The notes beneath the pieces are model-generated. The model saw nothing but the letters and a program-made list of their open reading frames with translations. It searched no databases and was not told where the DNA came from. From contig NZ_LT906468.1 in NCBI RefSeq assembly GCF_900187125.1, positions 2,232,001-2,296,000 on the forward strand: a stretch of DNA of 64,000 nt, read 5' to 3'. A program made the translations under genes and the position numbers. This stretch comes from Sphingobacterium mizutaii (GTDB taxonomy: Bacteria; Bacteroidota; Bacteroidia; Sphingobacteriales; Sphingobacteriaceae). Below, piece after piece: positions 8,786-17,522 of this stretch (its first letter is position 1; each line of letters opens with the position of its first letter).

Positions 8786-9173
8786 GCCCGCTTGGGATTC
8801 GAATAATTGCATGTTCCGGGTAGGGCTGAGGGCTTGGCGGACATGCACCGCAGGCATTCATTATGGTTCGATCCGGAGAAGGTTCAGGGTACGTGTTTGG
8901 GGTTAGCGGGGCTGAACCACTCCCAGCGGGATCAGATCAAGAGAATACCCAAGGCATTGTGCCCGCTCGGGATTCGAATAATTACATGTTCCGGATTGGG
9001 CTCAGGGCCTGACGGACATGCACCGCAGGAATCAATTTTGGCTCGATCCAGAGAAGGTTCAGGGTATGTGTACGTGTTTGGAGTTTGCGGGGCTGAACCA
9101 CTCCCAGCGGGATCAGATCAAGGGAATACCCAAGGCATTGTGCCCGCTCGGGATTCGAATAATTGTATGTTCT
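8786..9173 (+). repeat. Tandem 175/181-bp repeat trailing tRNA-Lys
   Basis: Two full units (8786-8960 and 8961-9141) and a third fragment (9142-about 9173) start with GCCCGCTCGGGATTCGAATA or a close variant. Each full unit has a hairpin GGTTCAGGG...GGGGCTGAACC (8881-8918, 9056-9099) followed by CTCCCAGCGGGATCA, which copies the 3' end of the tRNA-Lys gene. A 122-codon frame runs through it but reads as repeat translation, not a protein. The same hairpin recurs behind tRNA-Ser near 39970. Confidence 0.85.
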
Positions 9174-9190
9174 AGCGGTCAATAAGCCAG

Positions 9191-9607
9191 TCAGGAAATA
9201 AAACTATTCGAACTATTAAATGCATTTGAAACAGCAAAACTGTCCTCTAATAATGTATATTCCACTATTTTCATATTTTGAAGCTTAAAATGGATAAAGA
9301 AGATGGAGGTTACATTTTCATTAGTCTTCAACATTTTAGTTGTAAATGCCCCCTTTATCATAACATCATTTTGATCGCAAATTATCTTATGTATTTCAGC
9401 AGATATGGGTTGAGTTTCTGTCCAAAGGAGCTTGAAAAAATGTTGAACCTCTGCTTTACAGGTTCTAACTCCTAACCATTTTATTCTTTTTGTATCTCCG
9501 GGGATTTCCCAAGCTACTTCTTCTGCAAAAAGATTTACCATGTTTTTCAAATCTCTTGCCTGCATATACTTGAGGAAATCCTTAATAAATTCTCTTGTTT
9601 TATCCAT
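9191..9607 (-). CDS. SnoaL-like/NTF2-fold protein
   Basis: A 138-residue protein with the pattern of the SnoaL/NTF2-like family: an N-terminal helix pair (FIKDFLKYMQARDLKNMVNLFAEEVAWEIPG), then strands with conserved aromatic and acidic residues. Such folds serve as small isomerases, hydrolases or ligand-binding proteins, and the sequence does not tell which. It starts 2 bp after the stop of the membrane protein gene at 9610-9978 and is clearly translated from the same message. Both are divergent from the AraC-type regulator at 10106, which may control them. The 3' end abuts the tRNA-Lys repeat. Confidence 0.78.
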   Translation of the reverse strand: MDKTREFIKDFLKYMQARDLKNMVNLFAEEVAWEIPGDTKRIKWLGVRTCKAEVQHFFKLLWTETQPISAEIHKIICDQNDVMIKGAFTTKMLKTNENVTSIFFIHFKLQNMKIVEYTLLEDSFAVSNAFNSSNSFIS

Positions 9608-9609
9608 CG

Positions 9610-9978
9610 TTACACTTTGTTTAAGGTCTTAGTTTGTAAATAGGCCATTAATCCCACCCAAGCAGCAACTGCTAGAATTATTGTAGATCCAACCATACTT
9701 ATGGAAGAATACAACAGGGCTGTCGCAATTACGCTTAACAGAACCCAAGTGATGTCGATTCCTATAATAAATTTAGTCCATGCCTTGTCTTGGAGGTGCA
9801 TAAAGACTGTAAAAAGGACGAAGAGGGAAAAGATAACTAAGAAAATTCCAACTCCAATAATTGGACCTGTATTGCTTACTTTAAATATGCTTGCTACCAA
9901 TTTTGAATTGAGAGCAATCAATAAACCTGTCATTCCTGAACTGATAGCGTTTATCAGTAAAACATTTTTTAGTACCAT
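9610..9978 (-). CDS. Small four-helix membrane protein
   Basis: A 122-residue protein with four predicted membrane helices (about 3-25, 40-62, 68-88, 95-115). It is unrecognised by motif but resembles small DoxX-like or SPW-like membrane proteins in size and helix spacing. It overlaps in transcription with the NTF2-like gene, with 2 bp between them. The divergent AraC-type regulator lies 127 bp away on the other strand, suggesting regulation as a unit. Confidence 0.7.
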   Translation of the reverse strand: MVLKNVLLINAISSGMTGLLIALNSKLVASIFKVSNTGPIIGVGIFLVIFSLFVLFTVFMHLQDKAWTKFIIGIDITWVLLSVIATALLYSSISMVGSTIILAVAAWVGLMAYLQTKTLNKV

Positions 9979-10105
9979 AGTCTTTGAATTTGTTTCTACA
10001 AAGTTATCCTCTTAAACTGTGCTGCTAATTATCATTAGGCGACAATAGATTGACATCTCATGCCAATATTTGGACTTTTGATTGGTATCTTTATACTTTT
10101 AGACT

Positions 10106-11119
10106 ATGGATTACAGGAAAATATTTTTGCAAGCATTGTTCGTATTTTGTAAAGAGAGAGGATTAAATATTGATAAACTGGCTTCGTTTGCTGGGTTTAA
10201 AATTCAAGACCTTCAGGCAAAATCAACGTTTAATGTTTCAAATCTTCAAATGGAAATCATTTGGAAGAACATCATCCATCTCTCAAAAAATGAATTGGCA
10301 GGTTTCCATTTTGGGACCTCCATGCAATTGGCAGCACTTGGCATAGTTGGTCAGGTCATCCAGATGAGCAGCACTGTAAAGGACGCATTAAAGCAGGCTT
10401 GTGCTATGGTTCATTTATTGACTGATTTCTATAGTCTCAAATTAGAGGAAAAGGATAAAACCTTTACTATCACTTTTGAAAAATTAGATGGACATTCCGA
10501 TAAAGCAACTGCACAGGATCAGATGGGGGACTTTTTGTTGTCATTTATCCTTTATGAGGTAAAAGGATTGGTTCTCGAAAATCCTTTGCCAATCCAAGCG
10601 AGCTTCCCAACGTATAAAAAACAGTATCAGAAAGAGTATGAAGCTATTTTAGGTTGTCATGCCAAAAAGAGTGAAAACTACATCTTGGAATTCAAGAAGA
10701 AATACCTAAATACTAAAATCATCACGGCTAATTATGAAATTCAAAGTTTATTAATTGATAAAATTGGCTTATTACAGAATCCATCTTCTTTAAACGGCGA
10801 CCTTTCAAAGAGAATCTTTAATTTTTTAATTGCTAATTCCTTTCTATTCTCCTTATCAATTGAATCTGTTTCTGGCAACTTCAATATTAGTGTAAGGACA
10901 CTTCAAAGGCAGCTCAAACAAGAAGGTGTTTCTTATCTCCAAATTGTAGAGGAAGTAAGGAAATCTTTGGCAATAAATTACATCACCAACAGCGCCTCTT
11001 CGGTTAAGGAAATTTCCAGTATTCTAGGCTATGCAGAGTCTAGTGCATTTGTTAGAGCCTTTAAAAAATGGACCGGAAAAACAGCAACCGAATATAGGAA
11101 AAGTCAAATAATCCAATAG
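10106..11119 (+). CDS. AraC-family regulator with N-terminal Arabinose_bd-type domain
   Basis: A 337-residue transcription factor. The N-terminal two thirds follow the PF12625 pattern found in OruR/ArgR-like AraC members (ELAGFHFGTSMQLAALGIVGQVIQMSSTVKDALK). The C-terminal HTH_18 domain (about 240-335) has NISVRTLQRQLKQEG and LGYAESSAFVRAFKKWTGKTATEYR. No receiver domain is present, so it should sense a small molecule. It is divergent from the two-gene unit at 9978-9191, its most likely target. Confidence 0.9.
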   Translation: MDYRKIFLQALFVFCKERGLNIDKLASFAGFKIQDLQAKSTFNVSNLQMEIIWKNIIHLSKNELAGFHFGTSMQLAALGIVGQVIQMSSTVKDALKQACAMVHLLTDFYSLKLEEKDKTFTITFEKLDGHSDKATAQDQMGDFLLSFILYEVKGLVLENPLPIQASFPTYKKQYQKEYEAILGCHAKKSENYILEFKKKYLNTKIITANYEIQSLLIDKIGLLQNPSSLNGDLSKRIFNFLIANSFLFSLSIESVSGNFNISVRTLQRQLKQEGVSYLQIVEEVRKSLAINYITNSASSVKEISSILGYAESSAFVRAFKKWTGKTATEYRKSQIIQ

Positions 11120-11223
11120 GAGTAGTGCAAAATACTAAACCAATAAATTGGTCCTATTTCTCTCTCCATAATACTTTCCTTAAAATCAATAGCTTTTTAT
11201 GTATTTATCTGTTAAACAATACT

Positions 11224-11246
11224 TAACTTTGTTAGTGAATACTAAC
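11224..11246 (+). promoter_or_regulatory. Promoter and TetR-type operator
   Basis: TAACTTTG at 11224-11231 fits the -7 box TAnnTTTG. The perfect inverted repeat GTTAGT-GAAT-ACTAAC at 11231-11246 begins on its last base and ends 18 bp before the tetR start. A repressor bound there would cover the transcription start, so autoregulation is the simple reading. Confidence 0.65.
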
Positions 11247-11264
11247 TAACATAATGTTGTTGAT

Positions 11265-11861
11265 ATGAAAATAGAAGGATATACAGATAGGCAAGTTGAG
11301 ATCATAGAAGCTGCTACTCGACGAATAGACCAATATGGCATACAGAATTTGACCATCAAGAACCTAGCTTCAGATATCAATGTGACAGAACCCGCACTGT
11401 ATAGACATTTTAAGAGCAAGAATGATATTCTTATGAGCTTGCTCAATTATTTTATCACAAGGATGGAAAATAGGATCTCAAGTATATCTCTTAATAAGGA
11501 GAAAAGTCCTTCTGAAAATCTTATTGATCTTTTCAATTTTCAATTTAAGACATTTACCGAGCGTCCGGCAGTGGTGAGTGTGATATTTGCTGAGAATATC
11601 TTCCATTTTGATGAAGGCCTGAGTCTTAAGGTTTCCCAGATCTTGGAATTGATGCAAGGTTATGTTGAAAAAAACATAGTAAAGGGGCAATTGAATGGTG
11701 ATTTTAGTAAGCAGATCCATCCTTCTACTTTATCAACCATTTTATTGGGGGGTATTCGTCTTACGGTCCTCAAATGGAAATTGTCCGGAAATAAAACGGA
11801 TCTGATCAAGGATGGTAAGGACGTGGTCAATGGAGTATTAAAAATGATTAAAACAAAATAA
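11265..11861 (+). CDS. TetR-family repressor
   Basis: A 198-residue regulator. The N-terminal helix-turn-helix (about 8-55) reads RQVEIIEAATRRIDQYG, then LASDINVTEPALYRHFKSKND, the classic TetR pattern. The helical C-terminal domain is divergent, as expected for ligand-specific repressors. It heads an operon with a His-rich lipoprotein (8-bp gap) and a cytochrome b561-type protein. The palindrome directly upstream is its likely own operator. The inducer is unknown; the His-rich partner hints at a metal or haem-related signal (inference). Confidence 0.92.
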   Translation: MKIEGYTDRQVEIIEAATRRIDQYGIQNLTIKNLASDINVTEPALYRHFKSKNDILMSLLNYFITRMENRISSISLNKEKSPSENLIDLFNFQFKTFTERPAVVSVIFAENIFHFDEGLSLKVSQILELMQGYVEKNIVKGQLNGDFSKQIHPSTLSTILLGGIRLTVLKWKLSGNKTDLIKDGKDVVNGVLKMIKTK

Positions 11862-11868
11862 ACAGAAT

Positions 11869-12321
11869 ATGAAAAAATTAATGCTATTGGGGATTAGCAG
11901 CATCTTATTTTGGAGCTGCCATCAAAATTCGGAACATGCACACAATCATGATGCAGAAAGCCATGCGGAGCATCAGCATAACCATGCTGAAGGACAACTG
12001 GAATTGAACAATGGGAAGAAATGGACAATGAATGAGGAGATGAAGCCATTCGTTTTGAAAGGGGTAGACCTTCTTCAAGTTTATTCTCAAGAGAAACAAA
12101 CCGATAATGTGCGACTTGCCAAAGAATTAAAGGAACAGAATGATCAGCTCATTAAAAGCTGTACCATGGATGGAAAAGGGCACGATGAATTGCATAAATG
12201 GCTACACCCACACATGGAGTTGGTTAATGAATTAGAGGCTGAGAAGAATCCTGAAAAGGCCATTGCAATTGTTGCCAAGCTTCATGATTCCTATATGGAG
12301 TTCAGTAAATATTTTAATTAG
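11869..12321 (+). CDS. His-rich lipoprotein
   Basis: A 150-residue putative lipoprotein: signal MKKLMLLGISSILF with WSC as the lipidation site. Right after it is a run with nine histidines (HAHNHDAESHAEHQHNH), a likely divalent-metal-binding tail. The remaining part is helical with further histidines (DELHKWLHPHMELVNELE). I do not recognise the family. It lies between the TetR repressor and the cytochrome b561-like gene, 15 bp before the latter, so metal sensing or delivery to that membrane redox protein is possible but unproven. Confidence 0.8.
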   Translation: MKKLMLLGISSILFWSCHQNSEHAHNHDAESHAEHQHNHAEGQLELNNGKKWTMNEEMKPFVLKGVDLLQVYSQEKQTDNVRLAKELKEQNDQLIKSCTMDGKGHDELHKWLHPHMELVNELEAEKNPEKAIAIVAKLHDSYMEFSKYFN

Positions 12322-12336
12322 GCTAAATATTCTATT

Positions 12337-12912
12337 ATGAGCGCTCAACGAAAATTTTCAATTTTCCATCGCTTATTGCACTGGATTATGGCATTTGCTA
12401 TGCCGGTTCTGTTCATTACAGGCTTTCTAAGGATGTATTGGATGGGCAAGAACAACATTATTCCTGTTTTGGAAAAGAATGTACCAGGAATTACAAAGGA
12501 GCAAGTTTCAGAGATTATCAAGGCTATCCGAGAACCGATGTGGGAATGGCATGAACTGTTTGCCCATATAATGATCTTTTCTTTTTTGGCAAGGATTATC
12601 TATATGTTGGTTAAAGGTATTAGGTTTCCAAACCCTTTTTTGAAAGCCCAACCATTAAAGGAACGCCTGCAAGGCTTGACCTATGTATATTTCTATCTCT
12701 TCGTACTGATTTCTGCAGTGACTGGTATCTGTATTGAAAAGGGCTTTTTTAGTCAATGGAAAGAAAGTATTGAATCGATCCATAAATGGGGAATTTATTG
12801 GTTTCCTATTTTTGTGGTCCTTCACCTAGTAGGGATTTTTATTGCTGAAAATTCAAATAAAAAAGGAATCACTTCTAAAATGATAGGAGGGGATAAGGAA
12901 CCTAAACCTTAA
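12337..12912 (+). CDS. Cytochrome b561/b6-type membrane protein
   Basis: A 191-residue integral membrane protein with four helices. Histidines that could bind two b haems stand in FHRLLHWIMAF (helix 1), WHELFAHIMIF (helix 2) and VLHLVGIFIAE (helix 4), as in the Ni/Fe-hydrogenase-type cytochrome b and b561 families. It would pass electrons between quinol and a periplasmic partner. It is the last gene of the tetR operon and is followed by a terminator. The partner is not in the window. Confidence 0.87.
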   Translation: MSAQRKFSIFHRLLHWIMAFAMPVLFITGFLRMYWMGKNNIIPVLEKNVPGITKEQVSEIIKAIREPMWEWHELFAHIMIFSFLARIIYMLVKGIRFPNPFLKAQPLKERLQGLTYVYFYLFVLISAVTGICIEKGFFSQWKESIESIHKWGIYWFPIFVVLHLVGIFIAENSNKKGITSKMIGGDKEPKP

Positions 12913-12932
12913 GAAAATGTATGGTTTCAAAA

Positions 12933-12978
12933 CAAAGAGCTTCTTTAGGATCTTCCTATAGAAGCTCTTTGTTTTTTT
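12933..12978 (+). terminator. Terminator of the tetR operon
   Basis: CAAAGAGCTTC pairs with GAAGCTCTTTG and is followed by seven T residues. Confidence 0.85.
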
Positions 12979-13071
12979 GAAATTTGCTGTGAATTATGGT
13001 TAGTGTTTGTGATTCAATACAAACAAATTCCTGTTTCATTTCTTTATTTTATATAAAATATTGATTGTACG

Positions 13072-13578
13072 ATGAGAAAACTATTTATCCCCTTAATCTT
13101 GATTGGCTTATTATTGACAGCATGTAATAATAATACTTCTTCCAACCATGATGGAAATACAACAAATGACAGCATTGGAATCCCTGAAGAATCCCATATG
13201 GAACCTGTACCATTTGCCCTTGGACAGAATTACTTTGTGAAAAATAAAGTACCTGAAGATAAGAATGGCGCCTTTAAGCTGGAATCTCAAGAGGCATTTG
13301 ACGAATTCTTTTCTCCTGCAGCTAGCATGGGAGACTCTGGAATACCCAGTAAGATTGATTTTGAAAAGGAGTTTGTTATAGCTATCATTTCAGCGAGTTC
13401 AGATCTAAAACCAAGCATTGATTCCATTTCATTGAACAAAGAAGGAGCGGAGCTATTATTGAAATATAAAGAGTCCTTCGGTGAAAAACAAAGTTTTACG
13501 ATGAGACCTCAGGCGATTTTGATTGTAGAGAAAAAGTTTGATGGTACGTTGAAGCCTGAAGTAAGGAGTTCGTTGTAG
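13072..13578 (+). CDS. Small lipoprotein, unknown family
   Basis: A 168-residue lipoprotein: signal MRKLFIPLILIGLLL, lipobox LTAC, then an Asn/Ser/Thr-rich linker of about 25 residues. The folded part (about 45-168) ends with beta-type sequence (FTMRPQAILIVEKK). I first thought of a PrcB-like domain but cannot support it. It is monocistronic by context, with its own terminator 85 bp downstream. Function is unknown. Confidence 0.72.
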   Translation: MRKLFIPLILIGLLLTACNNNTSSNHDGNTTNDSIGIPEESHMEPVPFALGQNYFVKNKVPEDKNGAFKLESQEAFDEFFSPAASMGDSGIPSKIDFEKEFVIAIISASSDLKPSIDSISLNKEGAELLLKYKESFGEKQSFTMRPQAILIVEKKFDGTLKPEVRSSL

Positions 13579-13661
13579 GAACTTAACATATTAATGTACT
13601 GCTAAATAAGGATTTTATAGCTTTCTGTAAGGTAGAAGGAAGTTGTAGCCTTTATTATATC

Positions 13662-13698
13662 AGCCCCCATTGAATATTCCCCAATAGGGGCTTTTTTT
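13662..13698 (+). terminator. Terminator
   Basis: AGCCCC...GGGGCT with an inner ATTG/CAAT pairing, followed by seven T residues. Confidence 0.8.
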
Positions 13699-13777
13699 AT
13701 GATTTTTTCTTGGAAAAATAAACCAAAAAATCTATATATTTATGATATCAAAATAATATCATAATAAATCTAAAATT

Positions 13778-14647
13778 ATGGAAAAGATCATTAAACCAAC
13801 TTCAGGCTATTTAGCATTAGGGATTTTGTTTTTAAGCCTTTTAGGAATTATTTTTTCATTTATACAGATCGGTTCAAATGGGCAAATAGGATATGTGCCG
13901 GTATTGATCATTCTGTTTATTGTATTTGTCGTTATTATCAAAGGGTTGATTATCGTCAATCCAAACCATTCTCGGGTATTGAATCTATTTGGTCGATATG
14001 TAGGGACCATTAAGGCAAATGGATTATTCTTTATCAATCCCTTTTTTACAGCACAGAAAATCAGCCTTCGGTCAGAGAACCTACAAGGACAAACCTTGAA
14101 GGTAAACGATAAACTGGGAAACCCGATCGAGATTGCAGCGGTGATTGTATGGAAAATTGGCGATACCTACAAAGCAGCTTATGAGGTTCAGAGCTATATG
14201 GATTATGTACGGGTGCAGAGCGAGGCAGCAGTGAGGCATCTTGCTGTTAGTTTTGCTTATGATAGTTTTGAGGATGAAAATGCCGATTTGACCTTACGTG
14301 ATGGGGGTGAGGATGTAAATAAAATCCTAGAATCTGAACTTTCCGCGCGTCTTTCCAAAGCAGGTGTAGTCGTTGAAGAAGCAAGGATTACCCATCTTGC
14401 TTATGCACCAGAAATTGCAGGTGCTATGTTGCAACGTCAGCAGGCATCAGCTATTGTTGCTGCACGGGCCAAGATCGTAGAAGGTGCTGTAGGGATGGTT
14501 GAGATGGCATTGCAAAAGCTATCAGACAAGAATATTGTCGAACTGGACGATGAACGTAAAGCGGCCATGGTCAGTAATTTGATGGTTGTTCTATGTGGTG
14601 AAAAGGCAGCTCAACCTATTGTAAATACAGGAACTCTTTATAATTAA
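13778..14647 (+). CDS. SPFH/stomatin-family membrane protein
   Basis: A 289-residue protein. Two hydrophobic N-terminal helices (about 12-32 and 40-60) are followed by an SPFH/Band-7 domain starting [30 protein letters not shown] helical tail is rich in Ala/Glu ([31 protein letters not shown]). Such proteins form membrane-bound oligomeric cages and scaffold proteases or other partners. Its companion, 33 bp downstream, is a small ribbon-helix-helix protein; from memory this pair recurs in many bacteria. Confidence 0.92.
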   Translation: MEKIIKPTSGYLALGILFLSLLGIIFSFIQIGSNGQIGYVPVLIILFIVFVVIIKGLIIVNPNHSRVLNLFGRYVGTIKANGLFFINPFFTAQKISLRSENLQGQTLKVNDKLGNPIEIAAVIVWKIGDTYKAAYEVQSYMDYVRVQSEAAVRHLAVSFAYDSFEDENADLTLRDGGEDVNKILESELSARLSKAGVVVEEARITHLAYAPEIAGAMLQRQQASAIVAARAKIVEGAVGMVEMALQKLSDKNIVELDDERKAAMVSNLMVVLCGEKAAQPIVNTGTLYN

Positions 14648-14680
14648 GACAGAGTTGTTCCAAATAGTAAAGAAAGATTT

Positions 14681-14869
14681 ATGAAAAAGAGTTTTGTGAT
14701 CAGGATAGATGAAGAAACCTTTAAGCTATTGGAAGCATGGGCTCAAGATGAATTTAGGAGTGTCAATGGACAGATTGAGTTTCTGATACATCAAGGTTTA
14801 CAGAAGTCTGGCCGTATGAAAAAATCAAAAGCAAAAAACACAAATGGATCAGTCAAAGATGATGACTGA
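14681..14869 (+). CDS. Arc-type ribbon-helix-helix protein
   Basis: A 62-residue protein whose first 45 residues match the Arc/MetJ ribbon-helix-helix fold (KKSFVIRIDEETFKLLEAWA, then SVNGQIEFLIHQGL). A basic then acidic tail follows. It would bind DNA as a dimer, or act as a protein adaptor with the SPFH protein encoded just before it. The end of the gene is part of a strong hairpin that probably terminates the transcript. Confidence 0.85.
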   Translation: MKKSFVIRIDEETFKLLEAWAQDEFRSVNGQIEFLIHQGLQKSGRMKKSKAKNTNGSVKDDD

Positions 14870-14875
14870 TCCATT
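14843..14875. terminator. Hairpin at the end of the SPFH operon
   Basis: AATGGATCAGTC (14843-14854) and GACTGATCCATT (14864-14875) form a perfect 12-bp stem that overlaps the stop codon. A T-rich stretch lies about 6 bp further on. It may serve both convergent genes. Confidence 0.65.
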
Positions 14876-14884
14876 CCATATCTT

Positions 14885-15184
14885 TTAATCCCTTCTGATA
14901 TATTCCCTGTCATCATCCGTCATTTCATCGTCGTTGCTCAGGTACATTTGATCCTCAGTCGGATTGACGCTGTTTGTAATGCCATATTCTTTAGGATGCT
15001 TATTTTTTCTTCTAAATAAAATAGCACCGACAACTACTCCTAACAGAAAGAATATCCCTAGGATAATCAATTTGGAAGTTCGGATGTCTCCAAATAGCCA
15101 AAAAGATGCTTCCTCTTTGTTATTGAAAAGGACAATGGCTAATAAGGCCAATAATACAGCGATTACTATGGTCTTTGGTTTCAT
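14885..15184 (-). CDS. Small membrane protein (LapA/DUF1049-like)
   Basis: About 99 residues from MKPKT (a longer start at 15205 adds seven residues). Two membrane helices (about 4-20 and 38-58) flank a short loop with EEASFWLFGD, and a basic stretch RRKNKHPK follows. This layout resembles LapA/DUF1049 proteins. The tail is very acidic (NDDEMTDDDREYIRRD). It is convergent with the RHH gene and shares its hairpin terminator. Confidence 0.65.
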   Translation of the reverse strand: MKPKTIVIAVLLALLAIVLFNNKEEASFWLFGDIRTSKLIILGIFFLLGVVVGAILFRRKNKHPKEYGITNSVNPTEDQMYLSNDDEMTDDDREYIRRD

Positions 15185-15487
15185 ATCGATAAACTTTAAC
15201 AACAAAACTATAAAAATAAGCTAGGATTTCAATTTTTAGTATGAATATGCTAATGCAGGACAGCGCATTATAGACTTTATTAAAAATTTATTGTAATTTT
15301 ATTAAGTTTCCTAATATTAAAAGTTTTGAATAGTATTTCCTGGCAGTTAGGTTATTAACCTCGATTTTTTATCCAATTGGGATTGTATCAATACTGTTAA
15401 TAAACTTTTTGGCACGTTTTAGGTTATTATAGTAGAATAATCTTAAGTATATTGACGTTAAATTATAAAAACTAAACAAAGGGAATA

Positions 15488-16474
15488 TTGATAAAGGATT
15501 TTATTGGGAATACACCGTTACGAAGGGATGAATATTTATCCAAGCGTTATAGAACAAATATATTAATCAAAGAAGAGTTTTATAATCCTGGAAAATCATC
15601 CAAAGATAGGGCTGCATGGTTTATGGTCGAAGATGCCATTAAACGCAATAAAATAGTAGAAGGAGGAACCATTGTTGAAGCCAGTAGTGGTAATACAGGT
15701 ATCAGCATAGCGCTTATTGCAAAGGAGCTAGGCTATAAATCAAAGATATTTGTTTCCGCTAGCTGTTCTGATGAAAAGATTAAATTATTAGAGAGTTATG
15801 GGGCGGAAATAGAACGCTGCGATAATTCAAATGGTTTACATGTTTTCAATTCTACTCAATATCTTGCGCAGGCGTTCTGCTCCAATAACCCAAATACCTA
15901 TTTTACGAACCAATATTATAACTCGAACAATATCAAGGCACATTATAAGACAACGGGACCAGAAATTTGGCAACAGACTAATGCTGCTGTCACCCATGTT
16001 TTAGTAGGTGTCGGAACAGGTGGTTCTATTTCGGGTATCGGGCGGTTTTTAAAGGAGCATAATCCTCAAGTTAAGATTTGGGGAGTAGAACCTAAAAACT
16101 CTGTCTACCATTTGTTTATGGAAAACAAACCGATTCCTGAAGAAGAAGTTCGTTTTGATGCCATTGAGGGTATTGGCCGGACTTTTATCCCAGGAGCATT
16201 TGACAAACAGGTTGTGGACCATATTTTTCAAATCGGAAAGGATAAATCGGTCTCCATGGCCCATCAGTATTTGGAAGAACAGGGTGAATTGCTTGGTTTT
16301 TCTAGTGCCGCCGTGCTGGCTGCCTTGGACGAGAATGTTGATAAAATGGATTTAAAAGAAGATGATCAATTGGTGTTGTTCTTTCCAGACCATGGTAGTC
16401 GATATATTAATAAATTGTATCAGGATCATCATCCTCATAAAAAAATAAAAGAGAACTTTAATGCATCAATATAA
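15488..16474 (+). CDS. PLP-dependent enzyme of the cysteine synthase family
   Basis: A 328-residue fold-type II PLP enzyme. The pyridoxal lysine is K39 in SSKDR, the substrate loop is EASSGNTG (64-71) and the phosphate-binding loop GVGTGGSISG. The N terminus MIKDFIGNTPLRR fits the family start. The only possible start is TTG at 15488, because a stop lies 12 bp upstream in frame and no ATG fits. The usual loop after the glycine turn is replaced (SASCSDEKIKLLESYGAE), so the substrate may differ from O-acetylserine. The next gene overlaps it by 14 bp, so it is translationally tied to an unrecognised Cys/His protein and to panD. Cysteine, diaminopropionate or cystathionine-type chemistry are all possible. 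Confidence 0.85.
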   Translation: MIKDFIGNTPLRRDEYLSKRYRTNILIKEEFYNPGKSSKDRAAWFMVEDAIKRNKIVEGGTIVEASSGNTGISIALIAKELGYKSKIFVSASCSDEKIKLLESYGAEIERCDNSNGLHVFNSTQYLAQAFCSNNPNTYFTNQYYNSNNIKAHYKTTGPEIWQQTNAAVTHVLVGVGTGGSISGIGRFLKEHNPQVKIWGVEPKNSVYHLFMENKPIPEEEVRFDAIEGIGRTFIPGAFDKQVVDHIFQIGKDKSVSMAHQYLEEQGELLGFSSAAVLAALDENVDKMDLKEDDQLVLFFPDHGSRYINKLYQDHHPHKKIKENFNASI

Positions 16475-17507
16475 CGATATCGCAATTCCAATCGCTTGGC
16501 CAGACCAAACGGCTAGGGGTGATGAGTTATGGATGGCAGCATTAAAGAAATTAGGGGTTGTTAAGAACCTCAATTTCAAAGTTGGTCATGCAGCTATAGT
16601 TCTTATTGAAAGAAAAACAGGAGACCTCAGATATTTTGATTTTGGACGTTATATAGTCCCAAGAGGATTTGGTCGAGCGAGGTCCAGCGAATTTGATCCT
16701 AGGTTGGAGCTGTTCAGCAAAGCGAGGTTTTCCGCAGATGATCAACTGTTGAATTTCGAAGAGATTTTGATTGAACTTTCCCAGAAAGAGTCTGCCACAC
16801 ATGGAGCCGGGAGATTATTATGTTCAATAGCAGATAATATTTCCTTTCAAAAAGGGGTAGAATTTGCAGAATCCCTGGTGGATAAAGGACCGATTTTATA
16901 CGGAGCTATTGCACCAAATAACAACAGTTGCTCTAGGTACGTTGCACAGATCTTGGTCAATGCCATGGAAAAGAACGATCCGCGGTGCAATAAGATTTTT
17001 TTTCCAGAATGTTTGAAAGCCAGTCCGACCAGCAACGTGGTCAATGCTGTACTGGATAACGAGATCTATTGTTATCATAAAGCTGTTTTGGAAAAGAAAA
17101 AAATGGGACGTTGGGAATCTTTAAGGTTCCAGATCGACCTCTTGAAACCAAATTTCCTGAGTTCAAGATCGCATGAAGTTCCAAACGATCTTTTGTTAGG
17201 ATTCATAGAGGAACCTAAGCGCCCAAAGGATCTTCCTGCTTCTGCTGAATGGTTAGGAGGCTTGGGAGAAGGAGGTTGGTTTTCTATTTCAGTAAATAAT
17301 GATGATGCTGAAATCTGTAAGTTTAACCATAAGGGCGAAGTTGAATATTCCGTGATTGGTAGTTCGGACATTGCCTATACTGATTTACATGATTTCAAGT
17401 TTAGTTATCATATACACCATAAAAAACATATAGTTAAACATAAGGATAAAGAAATAGTGTTTAAAACATTAGATATTAATAATTTAAATTTAAAACAGTC
17501 TATCTAA
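16461..17507 (+). CDS. Unrecognised protein with possible permuted papain-like Cys/His pair
   Basis: A 348-residue protein, with no family I can name with confidence (possibly a Bacteroidota DUF). The N-terminal half has KVGHAAIVLIE (His43) with GDLRYFDFGRY following, and NNNSCSRYVAQIL (Cys157). A histidine before a cysteine in these contexts resembles permuted NlpC/P60 (YiiX/LRAT-like) folds, which act as amidases, peptidases or acyltransferases; this is inference. The C-terminal part (from about 235) has WLGGLGEGGWFSISVNN and looks like a separate beta domain. It overlaps the PLP enzyme gene by 14 bp and ends 15 bp before panD, so it belongs to a three-gene operon. Confidence 0.75.
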   Translation: MHQYNDIAIPIAWPDQTARGDELWMAALKKLGVVKNLNFKVGHAAIVLIERKTGDLRYFDFGRYIVPRGFGRARSSEFDPRLELFSKARFSADDQLLNFEEILIELSQKESATHGAGRLLCSIADNISFQKGVEFAESLVDKGPILYGAIAPNNNSCSRYVAQILVNAMEKNDPRCNKIFFPECLKASPTSNVVNAVLDNEIYCYHKAVLEKKKMGRWESLRFQIDLLKPNFLSSRSHEVPNDLLLGFIEEPKRPKDLPASAEWLGGLGEGGWFSISVNNDDAEICKFNHKGEVEYSVIGSSDIAYTDLHDFKFSYHIHHKKHIVKHKDKEIVFKTLDINNLNLKQSI

Positions 17508-17522
17508 AAAGTACAATAAAAA

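Noticed and set aside
8786..9173. CRISPR array or integron attC sites
   Set aside because: Units are about 175 bp with no short spacer-repeat alternation, and no cas or integrase gene is near; the attC core motifs are not evident.
8807..9175. 122-codon frame behind tRNA-Lys
   Set aside because: It runs through two near-identical repeat units and repeats its own text; the composition is that of translated repeat DNA.
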